Assembly (NCBI RefSeq): GCF_001439845.1
Contig: NZ_JYLO01000012.1
Location: 186,001 to 250,000 of the forward strand
Direction: 5' to 3'
Length of the DNA stretch: 64,000 bases
From: Pseudomonas lactis
Lineage (GTDB): Bacteria > Pseudomonadota > Gammaproteobacteria > Pseudomonadales > Pseudomonadaceae
Shown here: one piece after another, positions 25,908 through 34,364 of the stretch
How the letters are laid out: every line of letters begins with the position of its first letter
Position numbering within the stretch: the first letter of the stretch is position 1
The notes under the pieces: model-generated
Databases searched by the model: none
The model's input: only the letters and a program-made list of their open reading frames with translations
What the model was told of the DNA's origin: nothing
Translations under genes and position numbers: made by a program

Positions 25908-27051
25908 CAACCTCATCCTCTTCTGCCTCATCAAGCAACTCGCGTACTTTCGCCCGATCGAGCTTAAGCAAATCCGACATTTGCCCTTCGCTGATTAGAT
26001 CCTTTTTCCAGGCATCGATAGCTAACAAAAAAAGCCTAGTTGATTGCGCGCCTTCCATCGGCGCGGAATCGTGAGCTATCGTACCTAGTACCTGCTGGGC
26101 TTGGTCGTCGGTTATACCGCCATTATCCATGAACCAATCCCACGTTCCCTTTTTCGTCAGGTCCAATTCTTCAAGCCTCATCACCATTGCCTGGCGTGAA
26201 ATGCCAAAGAAACTAGCGAGCAGGATGATGTGCCGACGAGTGAGGTGGGTTGATCCAATGGTCACTTCCTTGAACTTTTCCATGACAGTGCGGGCAGGCG
26301 TAAGAAAAGCATTACCGAAAGCATTCGCGTAACGTTCTTCACGCGAGTTCTCATACTTTTCGGCTTGATAGATCTCGGGCTGACGCCGCGTCGCTATAAA
26401 GTGCCCGAGCTCGTGGGCGCCAGTCTGGGTTTGACGGTCCTTCCGGTGTACTGAATTTATTAGCATACAGGCGCCAACGGCGTCGTCATAGGCAAATAGC
26501 CCAGACACTTTCGATTCAAGTCTCCGGCTATAGACACGAATTCCAAGTTGCATCTCTATGAGCGAAAACAGATCTTGGATGGGGCTTTCGCCGAGCCCTA
26601 GCCAGCTTCGGAGGCTATGTGCATCGTGCTCTGCTTGTTTGCGTACATCGCCTGGTAAGATGCTTTTTTCGGTCGGATAATTCGAGGTTTTCCGAACACC
26701 TAAAATGTTCTCAAGTTCTACTTCCGCCCTGACGAGATCATTCAGCATCCGAGCAGCTTGGTCGATGCCTGCATCACCAGTGTCTGGGAGTGAGCGGAAG
26801 CGAGGTACAAGGTCCACATGGACCGCTTCTCGGCGTAGCAACGAGTTAGCAGATACTCCATAACAGCGGCTAAGCATCTGGATCTCGTCAAGCTTTGCAG
26901 AGCGCTGTCCTTTTTCAATGGCCACAAGAGTGGTTCGAGCAAAGCCAACTGCTTTGGCCGCTGCGTCTTGGGTCATGGCCGCGGTTTCGCGCGCGACCTT
27001 CAGTCGTTCACCCAGTTCAGATGGGTTCAGTTCAAAGTTTGGTTTGTTCAT
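25882..27051 (-). CDS. XRE-family HTH fused to ImmA/IrrE metallopeptidase
   Basis: A 389-residue protein. The N-terminus (residues about 13-66) is an XRE helix-turn-helix (LKVARETAAMTQDAAAKAVG...). The second half is a COG2856 ImmA/IrrE peptidase with zinc motif HELGH at residues 203-207. Family members both repress promoters and cleave repressors when a damage or phage signal arrives. The ATG at 27051 overlaps the stop of the QueC-like gene (ATGA). An upstream in-frame codon at 27117 would overlap far into that gene and is less likely. It is the obvious candidate to bind the paired palindromes at 29018-29062 that control this operon, and to restrain the PIN protein encoded immediately downstream. 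Confidence 0.85.
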   Translation of the reverse strand: MNKPNFELNPSELGERLKVARETAAMTQDAAAKAVGFARTTLVAIEKGQRSAKLDEIQMLSRCYGVSANSLLRREAVHVDLVPRFRSLPDTGDAGIDQAARMLNDLVRAEVELENILGVRKTSNYPTEKSILPGDVRKQAEHDAHSLRSWLGLGESPIQDLFSLIEMQLGIRVYSRRLESKVSGLFAYDDAVGACMLINSVHRKDRQTQTGAHELGHFIATRRQPEIYQAEKYENSREERYANAFGNAFLTPARTVMEKFKEVTIGSTHLTRRHIILLASFFGISRQAMVMRLEELDLTKKGTWDWFMDNGGITDDQAQQVLGTIAHDSAPMEGAQSTRLFLLAIDAWKKDLISEGQMSDLLKLDRAKVRELLDEAEEDEVDDLFKLSH

Positions 27052-28421
27052 GATGCGCCATCTATCCACTTCCTCACGAACGATTCTGATCTCATATCGC
27101 TCGTGAACGCTGACCATTCCTTGGCATGTTGCTGCAAGAGTCTGTCAAGGTTCTGCGCCACGGCATGTGGCGACTCGGCCAGAGCTCGAGCCAGTTCGCT
27201 CGTTCTGCGGCGTTTGATCAGTTCGTACTGCGAAGATTCCCGAATCGAAGAAAGGTGTTCGAAATGAAGCACCCCTGCAATAGCGTATTGTCGCAAGGCT
27301 TTAGTACAACTGGTGAATTCTTTTGCTGCGCCTGTTTCCCAGGTCGGGCTGTCTAGGGATTCCCATACATAATTCGTTGGTGGCTCCTCTAATCCTGCAG
27401 CGTGGACGCTAAGGCGGCGAAGCATACACGCGGCGCATATACCGCACTGCCTTCTTGCGCCTGAAACGGCTACCTGTCGGGATTGCTGCCAGCACGACCT
27501 GGTCGTTATCCAATTCGCGTGAGGGCCGCAGGTTTCCACAAACTCGCGCAGGGTCTCGCCTTTCGTCATCCAAAGCCTGGGAAAGGTGTACTGGAATCGG
27601 TAACCAAGAAGTGCTTCGATAAAGCGCTCCATCAGCTTGGTGAAGACGGGGTGATTTCGATAGTCCTCATACCCATGTGCAACAGGAAGGAGCACAGGTG
27701 CAAGTGCACCTTGTCCGCTTTCGGGGATGATGGCCATTGGAGCATCAATTAGATACGCCGCAACTGCCGATATGATACTGAATTTGAATCCGCGGCTGCG
27801 TGCACTTCTCTCAGCGCTTCTTGCATCATCAAGCTTGACTGAATATGGGATGGCCGTGAATGGAATCCTTTGGCGTTCCTTTTTTGAAATGTCGTGTTGT
27901 TTGCTCCCTATTCGAAGACGAATCAGGCGTTTACCTAGGCGCTTGCTCTCAAGCTCAGAGACCGCACGTGAGTCCATTCCATCACTGAAGGCAATGACAG
28001 CCTCTGCATCGGAAGGAAAAGCTATTTGGCCTTGCGGCGGTCTCTGTGCAGCTTGTTTTCGAGGTCCAAAATTGAAATGCCAGTCGTCTCCGGTCAAAAG
28101 GTTCAGTGCGTTGACGAGCGCTCGGTTTACCTGGTTACTCGACCACCGCTCAACGTCGTGTACTGGAGCGTGAACGATGAATCGACGGCCCCAATTCATG
28201 GAACTGCGGACAAGGTAGCGATCACAGAACTCAACTGCAGCTGATATGAGTAGTGCGTCATACGTTACGGGCTCCCATTTGTCATGGGATGAGAAGGATG
28301 CGAGAGCCTCGAGGTCGAACTCGATGTTCTTCTCGATGTAACACGGGATTACGCCGTTTCTTTTGCGGGCGCCAGGTTCAAGTATATCTACAGCTATTTC
28401 CTTAGGCGGGAAGGTGTTCAT
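27048..28421 (-). CDS. QueC-like PP-loop ATPase (QatC-like)
   Basis: The 457-residue protein has a PP-loop FSDGMDS at about residues 145-151, matching SGGxDS of 7-cyano-7-deazaguanine synthase with one Gly changed to Asp. It also has a Cys cluster (one Cys, 15 residues, then CGICAAC and Arg) like the QueC zinc site. It is about twice the length of QueC, with 135 extra N-terminal residues and a helical C-terminus. Long QueC-like proteins occur in phage defence (QatC; Cap9 of type IV CBASS), where deazapurine chemistry is directed at a protein. The start ATG shares a base with the stop of the preceding gene (TGATG). No QatA, QatB, QatD, cyclase or other CBASS gene is nearby, so this is a different context. 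Confidence 0.8.
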   Translation of the reverse strand: MNTFPPKEIAVDILEPGARKRNGVIPCYIEKNIEFDLEALASFSSHDKWEPVTYDALLISAAVEFCDRYLVRSSMNWGRRFIVHAPVHDVERWSSNQVNRALVNALNLLTGDDWHFNFGPRKQAAQRPPQGQIAFPSDAEAVIAFSDGMDSRAVSELESKRLGKRLIRLRIGSKQHDISKKERQRIPFTAIPYSVKLDDARSAERSARSRGFKFSIISAVAAYLIDAPMAIIPESGQGALAPVLLPVAHGYEDYRNHPVFTKLMERFIEALLGYRFQYTFPRLWMTKGETLREFVETCGPHANWITTRSCWQQSRQVAVSGARRQCGICAACMLRRLSVHAAGLEEPPTNYVWESLDSPTWETGAAKEFTSCTKALRQYAIAGVLHFEHLSSIRESSQYELIKRRRTSELARALAESPHAVAQNLDRLLQQHAKEWSAFTSDMRSESFVRKWIDGAS

Positions 28422-28990
28422 CACAACGATACCCCGTCATCAAGACCTTCCATCTTCCTCGGTGGAGCGATTCGTACGGGCTCTGGGCCCACAAGATCCA
28501 GACCGAGCTGGGTGCTCGATAGAGTAGAAATGGCATTCTGGAGTCTCTTACTCACGTGCTCTGCTCTGTGCTCATTCGAGTCGCGAAGGTAGTGTTCTTC
28601 GATCGACCGGATGTTTGCGTGGCAGCGGTCTTTAGCGGCAAGGCCTACCGCTTCATGGAATGCTTCAATTCCAAATTTGCCTTCATGGATGAGGGTGATG
28701 CTCCATTCCACAAGATTCGTTCCAAAAACGGAGGCTGCTGCAAATGCTTTCGCATCTTCAAGTTGCGTAAGCGCGATTTCTCGAATTTCCAGAGAGTTAT
28801 CACAACCGGTAAACACTGCTTTCAGGGCTTCCATCAGGAGCCACGAGACCTCCATTTTGAAGTCACTGGCAACTGCATGCTTCGTAGCCTCAGCTATCTG
28901 GGAGGCATCGTAGGTGTCTTTGTCCGCACGCTTTGCCAGTTCTTTCCATGGCTTTCGCAGCTTCAAGCTTCTATGTGGCCCATCGCTCAT
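28421..28990 (-). CDS. Unknown protein, first gene of the QueC-like operon
   Basis: A 189-residue, mostly helical protein that I do not recognise. It starts with a basic stretch (LKLRKPWKELAKRADK), then amphipathic helices, and ends with a Pro-rich tail and a flexible KMEGLDDGVSL terminus. In QueC-linked defence systems a partner protein is modified at its N-terminus. This one starts MSD, so the N-terminal Met could be removed, but nothing in the sequence proves that it is a target. The ATG at 28988-28990 lies about 35 nt downstream of the predicted transcription start of the palindrome-embedded promoter. It overlaps the QueC-like gene by one base, so the two are translationally coupled and probably act together. 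Confidence 0.7.
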   Translation of the reverse strand: MSDGPHRSLKLRKPWKELAKRADKDTYDASQIAEATKHAVASDFKMEVSWLLMEALKAVFTGCDNSLEIREIALTQLEDAKAFAAASVFGTNLVEWSITLIHEGKFGIEAFHEAVGLAAKDRCHANIRSIEEHYLRDSNEHRAEHVSKRLQNAISTLSSTQLGLDLVGPEPVRIAPPRKMEGLDDGVSL

Positions 28991-29017
28991 TTCGTCCAGC
29001 CCCCAGTGAATACCGGT

Positions 29018-29062
29018 TTTGACATTGTCAGATATTAGTACTAAAAATCTGACAATGTCAAA
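29018..29062 (-). promoter_or_regulatory. Promoter embedded in a perfect inverted repeat with two operator palindromes
   Basis: On the minus strand TTGACA (29056-29061), an 18-nt spacer and TAATAT (29032-29037) form a near-consensus sigma-70 promoter. The element has perfect 16-nt inverted arms (29018-29033 and 29047-29062), each containing the 11-bp palindrome TGACAWTGTCA; a further palindrome ttagtactaa lies at the centre. The two operators are 30 bp apart centre to centre, three helical turns, which suits cooperative binding by an XRE dimer. Binding would cover both the -35 box and the transcription start. The natural candidate repressor is the XRE-ImmA protein of the same operon. Confidence 0.8.
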
Positions 29063-29150
29063 GGCGCAATTGGAAACAAGGATGTGCCCGATGATTTCGG
29101 TTTCTCAATAGAGTAGAAGCTGATTTTCGTCAGCGCATAGGACATGCCAT

Positions 29151-29622
29151 TTATGCGCGGGGGGTACGGATGAGTCGGTAGCCTTCAATGCAAAACCAGT
29201 CTGAGTCTCTGAGCCCTTCGTACAGGGAAGTTTTCCAAGAGTTGGTGTCACGGGCGTATCGCGAACGAAATTGACCATCAAGATGCTGGCGAACCCCATC
29301 GGGGCCTGAGCTAGCTCCGACCTCCTCAAGCGAATAAGAGATATCTGCCATTTCACTGGCAGCTTGTGCAGCGTAGAGCTCACCGAGGCCCATAACTCGA
29401 AAATGATGATGCACGCGTTTTGTGAGCACTTCCGTGTGTGTTAAATGCTGGCGCAGGGGGCTGAGAGTCACCGAATAGCGCCCGGCGCATCTCTTCTTCC
29501 GTCAATTCTGTATTCATAACATTTCTCAGAAGGGCGTTATGTACAACCATGCAGATTCTATCAGCGTGGTCGGACTCTGCATTATTCGTCGCTAGGTCAG
29601 ACCTGAAGCGGTGCAGGGCCAC
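29151..29622 (-). pseudogene. Probable frameshifted small gene of unknown family
   Basis: A reading frame starting MNTELTEEEMRRALFGD (in the 29380-29622 frame) loses protein-like character after about 20 residues. A second frame (29151-29471) overlaps it and continues with normal-looking protein sequence (TEVLTKRVHHHFRVMGLGELYAAQAA...) to a stop at 29151. This is the pattern of a one-base frameshift around 29430-29470. The opening TEEEMRRALFG resembles the start of small conserved proteins found on Pseudomonas integrative elements, but I am not certain. Two independent short genes are possible. Confidence 0.35.
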
Positions 29623-30050
29623 CAGTCAACGTGGAGCGTCATCATCTGGCTGGCAGCTTCATTCGATGTATAGCTTATTGATACTGCATGCTTGTTTTAT
29701 CACTGCTTCACATTTACGCTTTGTCCCGCCACGGTCAATCCCGTGGACGGGTGTCAGAACCTGAATTGTTCGAGGCGCATAGCGCCATAGCCAGCTATTA
29801 GGTGCTTACATAGGCTTAGCTGCTGCTTTTCTATGGCGGTCCGTGCGGGGCAGGCTTCGGCCTGGCCGGTTCCCTCGGACGCCGGTTTCTGACCCCCGTA
29901 CGGTCCGCCACCCATTTCGTGTCAGAACGGCTGGGTGGACGGCTCCTTAACTGTCCGAGGAGATAAGGAAAATGACCTGTCCCCCTTTTAAGCTCGTGCG
30001 CCACCCCGGTCAAATGATTCAAGCTGCAAACCATCTCGGAGGATTCCGCG
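29623..30050. other. Intergenic mobile-element debris
   Basis: Apart from the imperfect inverted repeat at 29834-29910 I see no gene here. The G+C-rich sequence and the short unknown plus-strand gene that follows are consistent with a fragment of an integrative conjugative element. A GGAGG ribosome site for the next gene lies at the end. Confidence 0.4.
29834..29910. repeat. Imperfect inverted repeat with inner hairpin
   Basis: The 17-nt arms (tggcggtccgtgcgggg at 29834-29850 and its partner at 29894-29910) match at 15 positions. An inner aggc-ttc-ggcct hairpin lies between them. Such a strong fold may be a structured leader, a transfer-related site or a remnant of an integrative element. 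No coding frame crosses it convincingly. Confidence 0.5.
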
Positions 30051-30587
30051 ATGTTTGATCTTTCGCTTCTCATTGGCCTCCCCAAACCTAACAGCATCGA
30101 TACTTCATCGCTTACCCCTGAAGATGCAGCGATTAAACTACGGCAGGCTGCAATACTTCGGCTTAATGGAGCACAGAGCGTCCTGCTTCATTTTCCACAG
30201 GATGTTGAGCTGGCGGTAGAGCTGTTGGACGACGCGGCTGTGTTGTTCGACAAGGCGTTTCGATGTTTGTCCGGTATCCCAGCTCAGCGCGTTCATCAAC
30301 AGGTTGGTGAGTACGTCTCTGTCCCTTCAGCTGAAGGCTGTCCTGGTCTTCGAACACCATGGGGCAATGAATTCCGCCCGATGATTGAGGACGGCGTTCG
30401 GTGCGCTGAGACCTGGCTCGATGGTTCATCATTGCCGCTGTGGTGGGCACTGGCGCAAAATCGAAAGCATCATCGTCCAGGTGATCCCCAAGAAGCATTT
30501 GAAGCAGGTTTTCTGCTGCGGTTGCAGCAGACACTGATCATGCGACGTGAGGCCGTCACTTCTCAATCAACCCGCTTTGATGCCTGA
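30051..30587 (+). CDS. Conserved-looking hypothetical protein
   Basis: A 178-residue frame with a GGAGG ribosome site 8 nt before the ATG. The protein is helical and slightly acidic; it contains several Leu-rich amphipathic segments (for example DVELAVELLDDAAVLFDKAF) and a Trp-rich stretch SLPLWWALAQN, without membrane segments or motifs that I recognise. It stands alone between repeat-rich non-coding stretches and is followed by a nested inverted repeat that may end its transcript. Position and isolation suggest it is cargo or leftover of an integrative element. No function can be assigned. Confidence 0.55.
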   Translation: MFDLSLLIGLPKPNSIDTSSLTPEDAAIKLRQAAILRLNGAQSVLLHFPQDVELAVELLDDAAVLFDKAFRCLSGIPAQRVHQQVGEYVSVPSAEGCPGLRTPWGNEFRPMIEDGVRCAETWLDGSSLPLWWALAQNRKHHRPGDPQEAFEAGFLLRLQQTLIMRREAVTSQSTRFDA

Positions 30588-30624
30588 GTCTGTAATTGAC
30601 GTTTGAGATTTGCTTTTCCCGCCA

Positions 30625-30668
30625 AACCCTCCGATCAAGCGATCTTTGATCGCGCCGATCGGAGGGTT
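30625..30668 (+). repeat. Nested inverted repeat, possible terminator
   Basis: Perfect 12-nt outer arms (aaccctccgatc and complement) enclose a second perfect hairpin gcgatc-ttt-gatcgc. It lies 38 nt after the stop of the 30051-30587 gene. There is only a weak T-tract downstream, so it may be a terminator or a protein-binding site. Confidence 0.5.
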
Positions 30669-30744
30669 CACTCGCTTTTCTCGAAGCTGCGGCGTTCCAC
30701 CCTCCCATTTTCAATTTGACGAACGCCACACTTGCTTTCCCACG

Positions 30745-30970
30745 TCAGTAATTCCCTGCAACCTTTATCAAGCGCAGCGCCATTTCAGTGTATGTGCGGA
30801 TCTTTTCGTTGGGCATGGATGTAGGAGTGGCGACAGCGGCGACGCTGGCGACAACCCACGTAGAACGTGGCCTGGAGCATGGCGACAATACTGGCGACAG
30901 TCGCCACTTTCTGAGCACTTCGGCAGTGACGCTTGACCGCTTTTTCGAGTGAGTATAAAAATTGGCGCAC
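30745..30970 (-). pseudogene. Relic of a VATVA-repeat gene like the one at 33047
   Basis: On the minus strand one frame reads KVATVASIVAMLQATFYVG and, after a frameshift, a neighbouring frame continues VVASVAAVATP. The intact protein at 33047-33400 has the matching pattern VATLSP...GVATVVAVATT. At DNA level this shows as ggcgac/gtcgcc repeats with mainly 9-nt spacing (30829-30905). I read it as a degraded copy of the same gene. Confidence 0.45.
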
Positions 30971-31197
30971 GGATCGCTGTCGTTGACAGCACCTGCCCAG
31001 GTAGCCAGAACCTTTAAGGCTACGCCACTTGTGTGGTGGTTCTCCCGAAGTGCGATTAGCGTCCGGCGGCTCGCACGGTCACTCCACAAGAGTGATGGAT
31101 GCCTACTCGACTGATCTGCCCACTGCGGCAGACGATGGACCTTCCTCGCTGCACTGCAGCAACCTCACCTCTCGACGCACCTCGCTGCGCCAGACTG

Positions 31198-31230
31198 CGC
31201 CCGTCTCTTTCTTCTGGAAAGAGACGGGCG
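31198..31230. repeat. Perfect 14-bp hairpin sharing a core with the 55.3 kb palindrome
   Basis: The arms cgcccgtctctttc and their exact complement flank a 5-nt loop. The core ccgtctctttc...agagacggg recurs in the 33-bp palindrome at 55276-55348, so both may belong to one repeat family. Confidence 0.6.
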
Positions 31231-31653
31231 CTCGTACCACTGCTGCAAGCCACGTCGTACAAGGCATTGCCGCAACTCTCCTCGTGACAATCGGCCTGAC
31301 AAATCCGATTCGTCGCCATCCGCAACGACACAGGCACCGGTGCCGCAGCCTATGGAAAAGCTGCACCTGACTGACAGTCAGGCATGCCCCAGGCGTCGAT
31401 GTTGTTGCCTTCTCCCACCCAGGATCTCCAGGTGCCGAACTCGTCAGTCGGCACAGCCTCCACCCGCCCGTATCTTCGGATGCGTCTAAGGAGGCCAGAT
31501 TCATGGGGTTATGCCCTTGCTCCCGGTCGTAAGGAGCCGTCGTTCCGCGTCAGTGAACACCTCACAGGCCGCAGGGGCCTTGATCCCTGATAACACTCAA
31601 CAGCCGTGGCGGGACTACGTGAGGACAACCAGTAATGAACGAGGAGAGTGCCC

Positions 31654-33060
31654 ATGCAGCAGTTAGATCCAAAGCTTGAACTCCCACGGCCACCTCGACC
31701 GCTGATCGAGTCGAATCCCGTGGCCGAGCCTTATCCAGTCCAGGCATTGGGTGGGATTCTTGGACCTGCGGTGCAGCGCATGGCCGACGTCATCGGCGTG
31801 CCCCAGGCACTGGCCGCGCAATCAGTGTTGGCTGCCTCGGCGCTGGCCACTCAAGGTCATGCGGGCTTACAGCTCGACGGGAGAAATTATCCCCTGTCGC
31901 TGTACCTGATCACGGTGGCCGCGTCAGGTGATCGCAAGACCGCCGCAGACCGATGTGCATTGCTGCCGGCACGGCAATGGGAGCGTGAACAGTGGCAGCG
32001 CTATAGCGAACAACTTGCCCGGTACCGTGCCGCACAGCGACAGGCGGAGCGTATCAAGCCTGGCGATCCTGAGCCCGCAAACGGAATGTCGCTCGAAGCG
32101 GAGCCCTCAGCCCCTAGACTGATCACCACCGACCCGACTATCGAGGCCCTGATCAAGGGGCTCTGTCATGACCTGCCTAGCATGGGGCTGTTCTGTGATG
32201 AGGGTGGACAATTCCTCGGCAGCAGCACCATGAGTCGGGATAACCGTTTGAAAGCGGTCACGACCTTGTCGTCACTCTGGGATGGCAGCCCGATAGATCG
32301 CGCGCGTTCCATGGTTGGTGAAAGCTTGCGAGCCTATGACCGACGCTTGAGCCTGCACCTGATGCTGCAACCGTATTTGGCCATGCAGTTACTCTGTGAT
32401 CCGTTGCTGCAGGGGCAAGGCATTCTAGGGCGCTGCTTGATGACCTGGCCCACCAGTCTAGCCGGGCAACGTAGCTACCAGGCTGTCGACTTGTCCAAAG
32501 ACGCTGCCCTCAAGCGCTATCATCATCGCCTTTCGGCTCTGTTTTATCAGCCTTGGTCACTTTCCGCTGACGGAGCCTTGCAGCTGTCAAAGCTGAGCCT
32601 CAGTCCGCTGGCGCGTCGTCGCTGGATTGATTTGCATGATGCTATCGAAGCTCAGCTGGGGGAGTTTGGCGAGCTGGCCAGCGTACGGCCCAGCGGATCA
32701 AAGGCCGCCGATAACCTGCTGCGCGTCGCCGGCATTCTTGCAGTTGTGGAGGAGAGCAGCGTCGTGGAGGTCGACCATATCCAACGGGCCTCCGCTCTAG
32801 TCGGCTACTACCTCACCGAGATCCAGCGCCTGACTGAGCAGGAGCCAGTGTGTCGAGTAAAAGAGGAGGCAGACCGGCTGCTGCGATGGCTACAGGTCAA
32901 AGATTGGAAGCGTTTCAGTATTCGGGAGCTGAACCGCAACGGTCCCCGTTTTGCCCGTAAGAGCAGTCGTCATACCGCCAAACTGTTGGTCGAGTTGATT
33001 GATCATCAGTGGCTCATTACCGACGGCCACACCTTCGAGGTGCGCCATGTTCAATCTTGA
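31654..33060 (+). CDS. DUF3987 family protein (mobile-element primase/helicase-associated)
   Basis: A 468-residue protein starting at the ATG 7 nt after GAGGAG. It has the DUF3987 pattern: early YPVQALGGILGPAVQRMADVIG, a SGDRKTAADR stretch near residue 93 where related proteins carry a Walker-like loop, and EGGQFLGSSTMSRDN near 185. Family members sit on plasmids, prophages and integrative elements and are thought to help replication. The C-terminal ~80 residues look like a winged-helix domain (WKRFSIRELNRNGPRFARKS). It is the first gene of a four-gene chain with overlaps of 14, 17 and 4 nt, ending in a recombinase, so the unit appears to be a compact mobile module. Confidence 0.75.
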   Translation: MQQLDPKLELPRPPRPLIESNPVAEPYPVQALGGILGPAVQRMADVIGVPQALAAQSVLAASALATQGHAGLQLDGRNYPLSLYLITVAASGDRKTAADRCALLPARQWEREQWQRYSEQLARYRAAQRQAERIKPGDPEPANGMSLEAEPSAPRLITTDPTIEALIKGLCHDLPSMGLFCDEGGQFLGSSTMSRDNRLKAVTTLSSLWDGSPIDRARSMVGESLRAYDRRLSLHLMLQPYLAMQLLCDPLLQGQGILGRCLMTWPTSLAGQRSYQAVDLSKDAALKRYHHRLSALFYQPWSLSADGALQLSKLSLSPLARRRWIDLHDAIEAQLGEFGELASVRPSGSKAADNLLRVAGILAVVEESSVVEVDHIQRASALVGYYLTEIQRLTEQEPVCRVKEEADRLLRWLQVKDWKRFSIRELNRNGPRFARKSSRHTAKLLVELIDHQWLITDGHTFEVRHVQS

Positions 33061-33400
33061 TGAAGCGCTGCGCAACCATCTGGCTCAGCGCCAAAAGGAG
33101 CCGAAAGCGCGATTTGTCGCCGCTACTGTCGCCACTTTGTCGCCACGCTCAAAGCCAGGCAGGGCAAGGGGTGTCGCCACTGTCGTCGCTGTCGCCACCA
33201 CCCGCAAAACTGTCACCTCGACGACAGCCATCATTCAGTTGTTGAAAGAGGAGGGCGCGCATCTCTACGTCACCGACAACACGCTGTGTTTTCGCCCGAC
33301 TGATTGGGCTCAGTTCGCCATCGTGAGTGCGAACTGGCGAGCCCTTTTGCATGATCTCGCGGCAGTCGATCAGGAGCAGGAAAATGGCTCGGGTCGGTAA
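33047..33400 (+). CDS. Small protein with VATVA repeats and a TubC-like tail
   Basis: A 117-residue protein. The ATG at 33047 overlaps the end of the DUF3987 gene by 14 nt; upstream in-frame codons would overlap more. The middle holds Val-Ala-Thr repeats (VAATVATLSP...GVATVVAVATT) encoded by repeated gtcgcc units. The end (LLKEEGAHLYVTDNTLCFRP) resembles TubC-type N-terminal docking domains. The function is unknown. Relics with the same repeat pattern are found at 30.75-30.97 kb and 55.66-55.74 kb, each near mobile genes. It is translationally linked to the recombinase that follows. Confidence 0.6.
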   Translation: MFNLDEALRNHLAQRQKEPKARFVAATVATLSPRSKPGRARGVATVVAVATTRKTVTSTTAIIQLLKEEGAHLYVTDNTLCFRPTDWAQFAIVSANWRALLHDLAAVDQEQENGSGR

Positions 33401-34364
33401 GCGAGCGGGGCGCAATTTCGGCTTCGGTCGCCAGCTTAGCTATGCTGGACCGCAAGCACTAAAAGACCTGTTTGGCGACGGTCATTTTGCTACCGTCAAA
33501 GCCCATAGTGATCGCTGGCAGGCATTCGTGAATTGGTGTCGATCCGAGGAAGGGCCGAGGCTGAATGACGCGCGACAGATCGACCGTGACATCCTCATGC
33601 GGTACGCCACTTATGTGAGGGAGCAGGTTGATCAGGGCAACATCGGCATTGCCACCGCGCAGAACCGCCTGTCCAGTGTGAACCGAACGATGGCCGCGCT
33701 GCGCGGTGATCAGTACGTCAAAATCCCGAGCCCGAGTAAGGCGCTTGGCTTGCAGCGCTCAAGCGTGCGTAGTGAGGCTCCGCAAGGCCAAGACCGTGCG
33801 CAGGTCGAGTTGATCGCGCGGGCGCTGTTAGATCGTCAGCAGGATAGGGTGAGTGCCATTGTGGTCCTCGCCCGGGATACTGGTATGCGCCTGCGTGAAG
33901 CGATCTTGGCGGACCTACCTCGGCTGCAACGAGAGGCAGAACGATTGGGCAAGATCAACATTCAGGATGGCACCAAAGGTGGTCGGTCAGGGGCATCTGC
34001 ACCGCGCTGGATTACGGTAACGGATCAAGTTCGCGATGCCCTGGATTGGGCCCGCGCGACCTCACCCAATGGCAGCCGGAATTTGTTGGCGCCCGACGAA
34101 AGCTACAAAGACTTTATGCGGGCAGTTGTGCGACCGGCACGGGACATCTTGCATGAGCATGGATTGAAAGGCTTTCATGAGCTGCGGGCGGCTTACGCCT
34201 GTGAGCGCTATGAGCAGATGACCGGCTTTCCTGCACCTCTAAATGGCGTTCGTGTTCATCGTGAAGATCGAGAGCTTGATCTGCGGGCGCGACAGCAGAT
34301 CAGCCACGAGTTGGGGCATAACCGCATCGATGTGGTGAGTGCCTACATCGGAGGTCGGCGATGA
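33384..34364 (+). CDS. Tyrosine recombinase (Integrase_1 type)
   Basis: A 326-residue recombinase starting at ATG 33384 with an AGGAGCAGG ribosome site. The catalytic pattern is DTGMRLREA (first Arg, near 178), HELRAAYACERY (H-x-x-R, near 270) and HELGHNRIDVVSAYIG (His and the nucleophile Tyr near 322). The N-terminal SAM-like core-binding domain precedes it. It overlaps the previous gene by 17 nt and the following one by 4 nt. Proteins of this type are found with DUF3987 proteins in small mobile units of gammaproteobacteria. It differs clearly from the P4-type integrase at 55.7 kb, so two unrelated recombinases serve this region. Confidence 0.8.
   Translation: MARVGKRAGRNFGFGRQLSYAGPQALKDLFGDGHFATVKAHSDRWQAFVNWCRSEEGPRLNDARQIDRDILMRYATYVREQVDQGNIGIATAQNRLSSVNRTMAALRGDQYVKIPSPSKALGLQRSSVRSEAPQGQDRAQVELIARALLDRQQDRVSAIVVLARDTGMRLREAILADLPRLQREAERLGKINIQDGTKGGRSGASAPRWITVTDQVRDALDWARATSPNGSRNLLAPDESYKDFMRAVVRPARDILHEHGLKGFHELRAAYACERYEQMTGFPAPLNGVRVHREDRELDLRARQQISHELGHNRIDVVSAYIGGRR

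Larger units (their letters stand above)
30588..31653. other. Kilobase of repeat-rich non-coding DNA
   Basis: No intact gene is visible over 1066 nt. The stretch holds a nested inverted repeat (30625-30668), a gene relic (30745-30970), the palindrome ggcaccggtgcc (31333-31344), a 14-bp hairpin (31198-31230) and the perfect palindrome cctgactgacagtcagg (31366-31382). Short frames on both strands have no ribosome sites. It may hold the promoter or regulatory sites of the DUF3987 module that follows. Confidence 0.5.

Noticed and set aside
25269..28990. Assigning the QueC-like operon to the Qat or type IV CBASS systems
   Set aside because: There is no QatA-type ATPase, QatB, TatD-like nuclease, nucleotidyltransferase or CBASS effector beside it.
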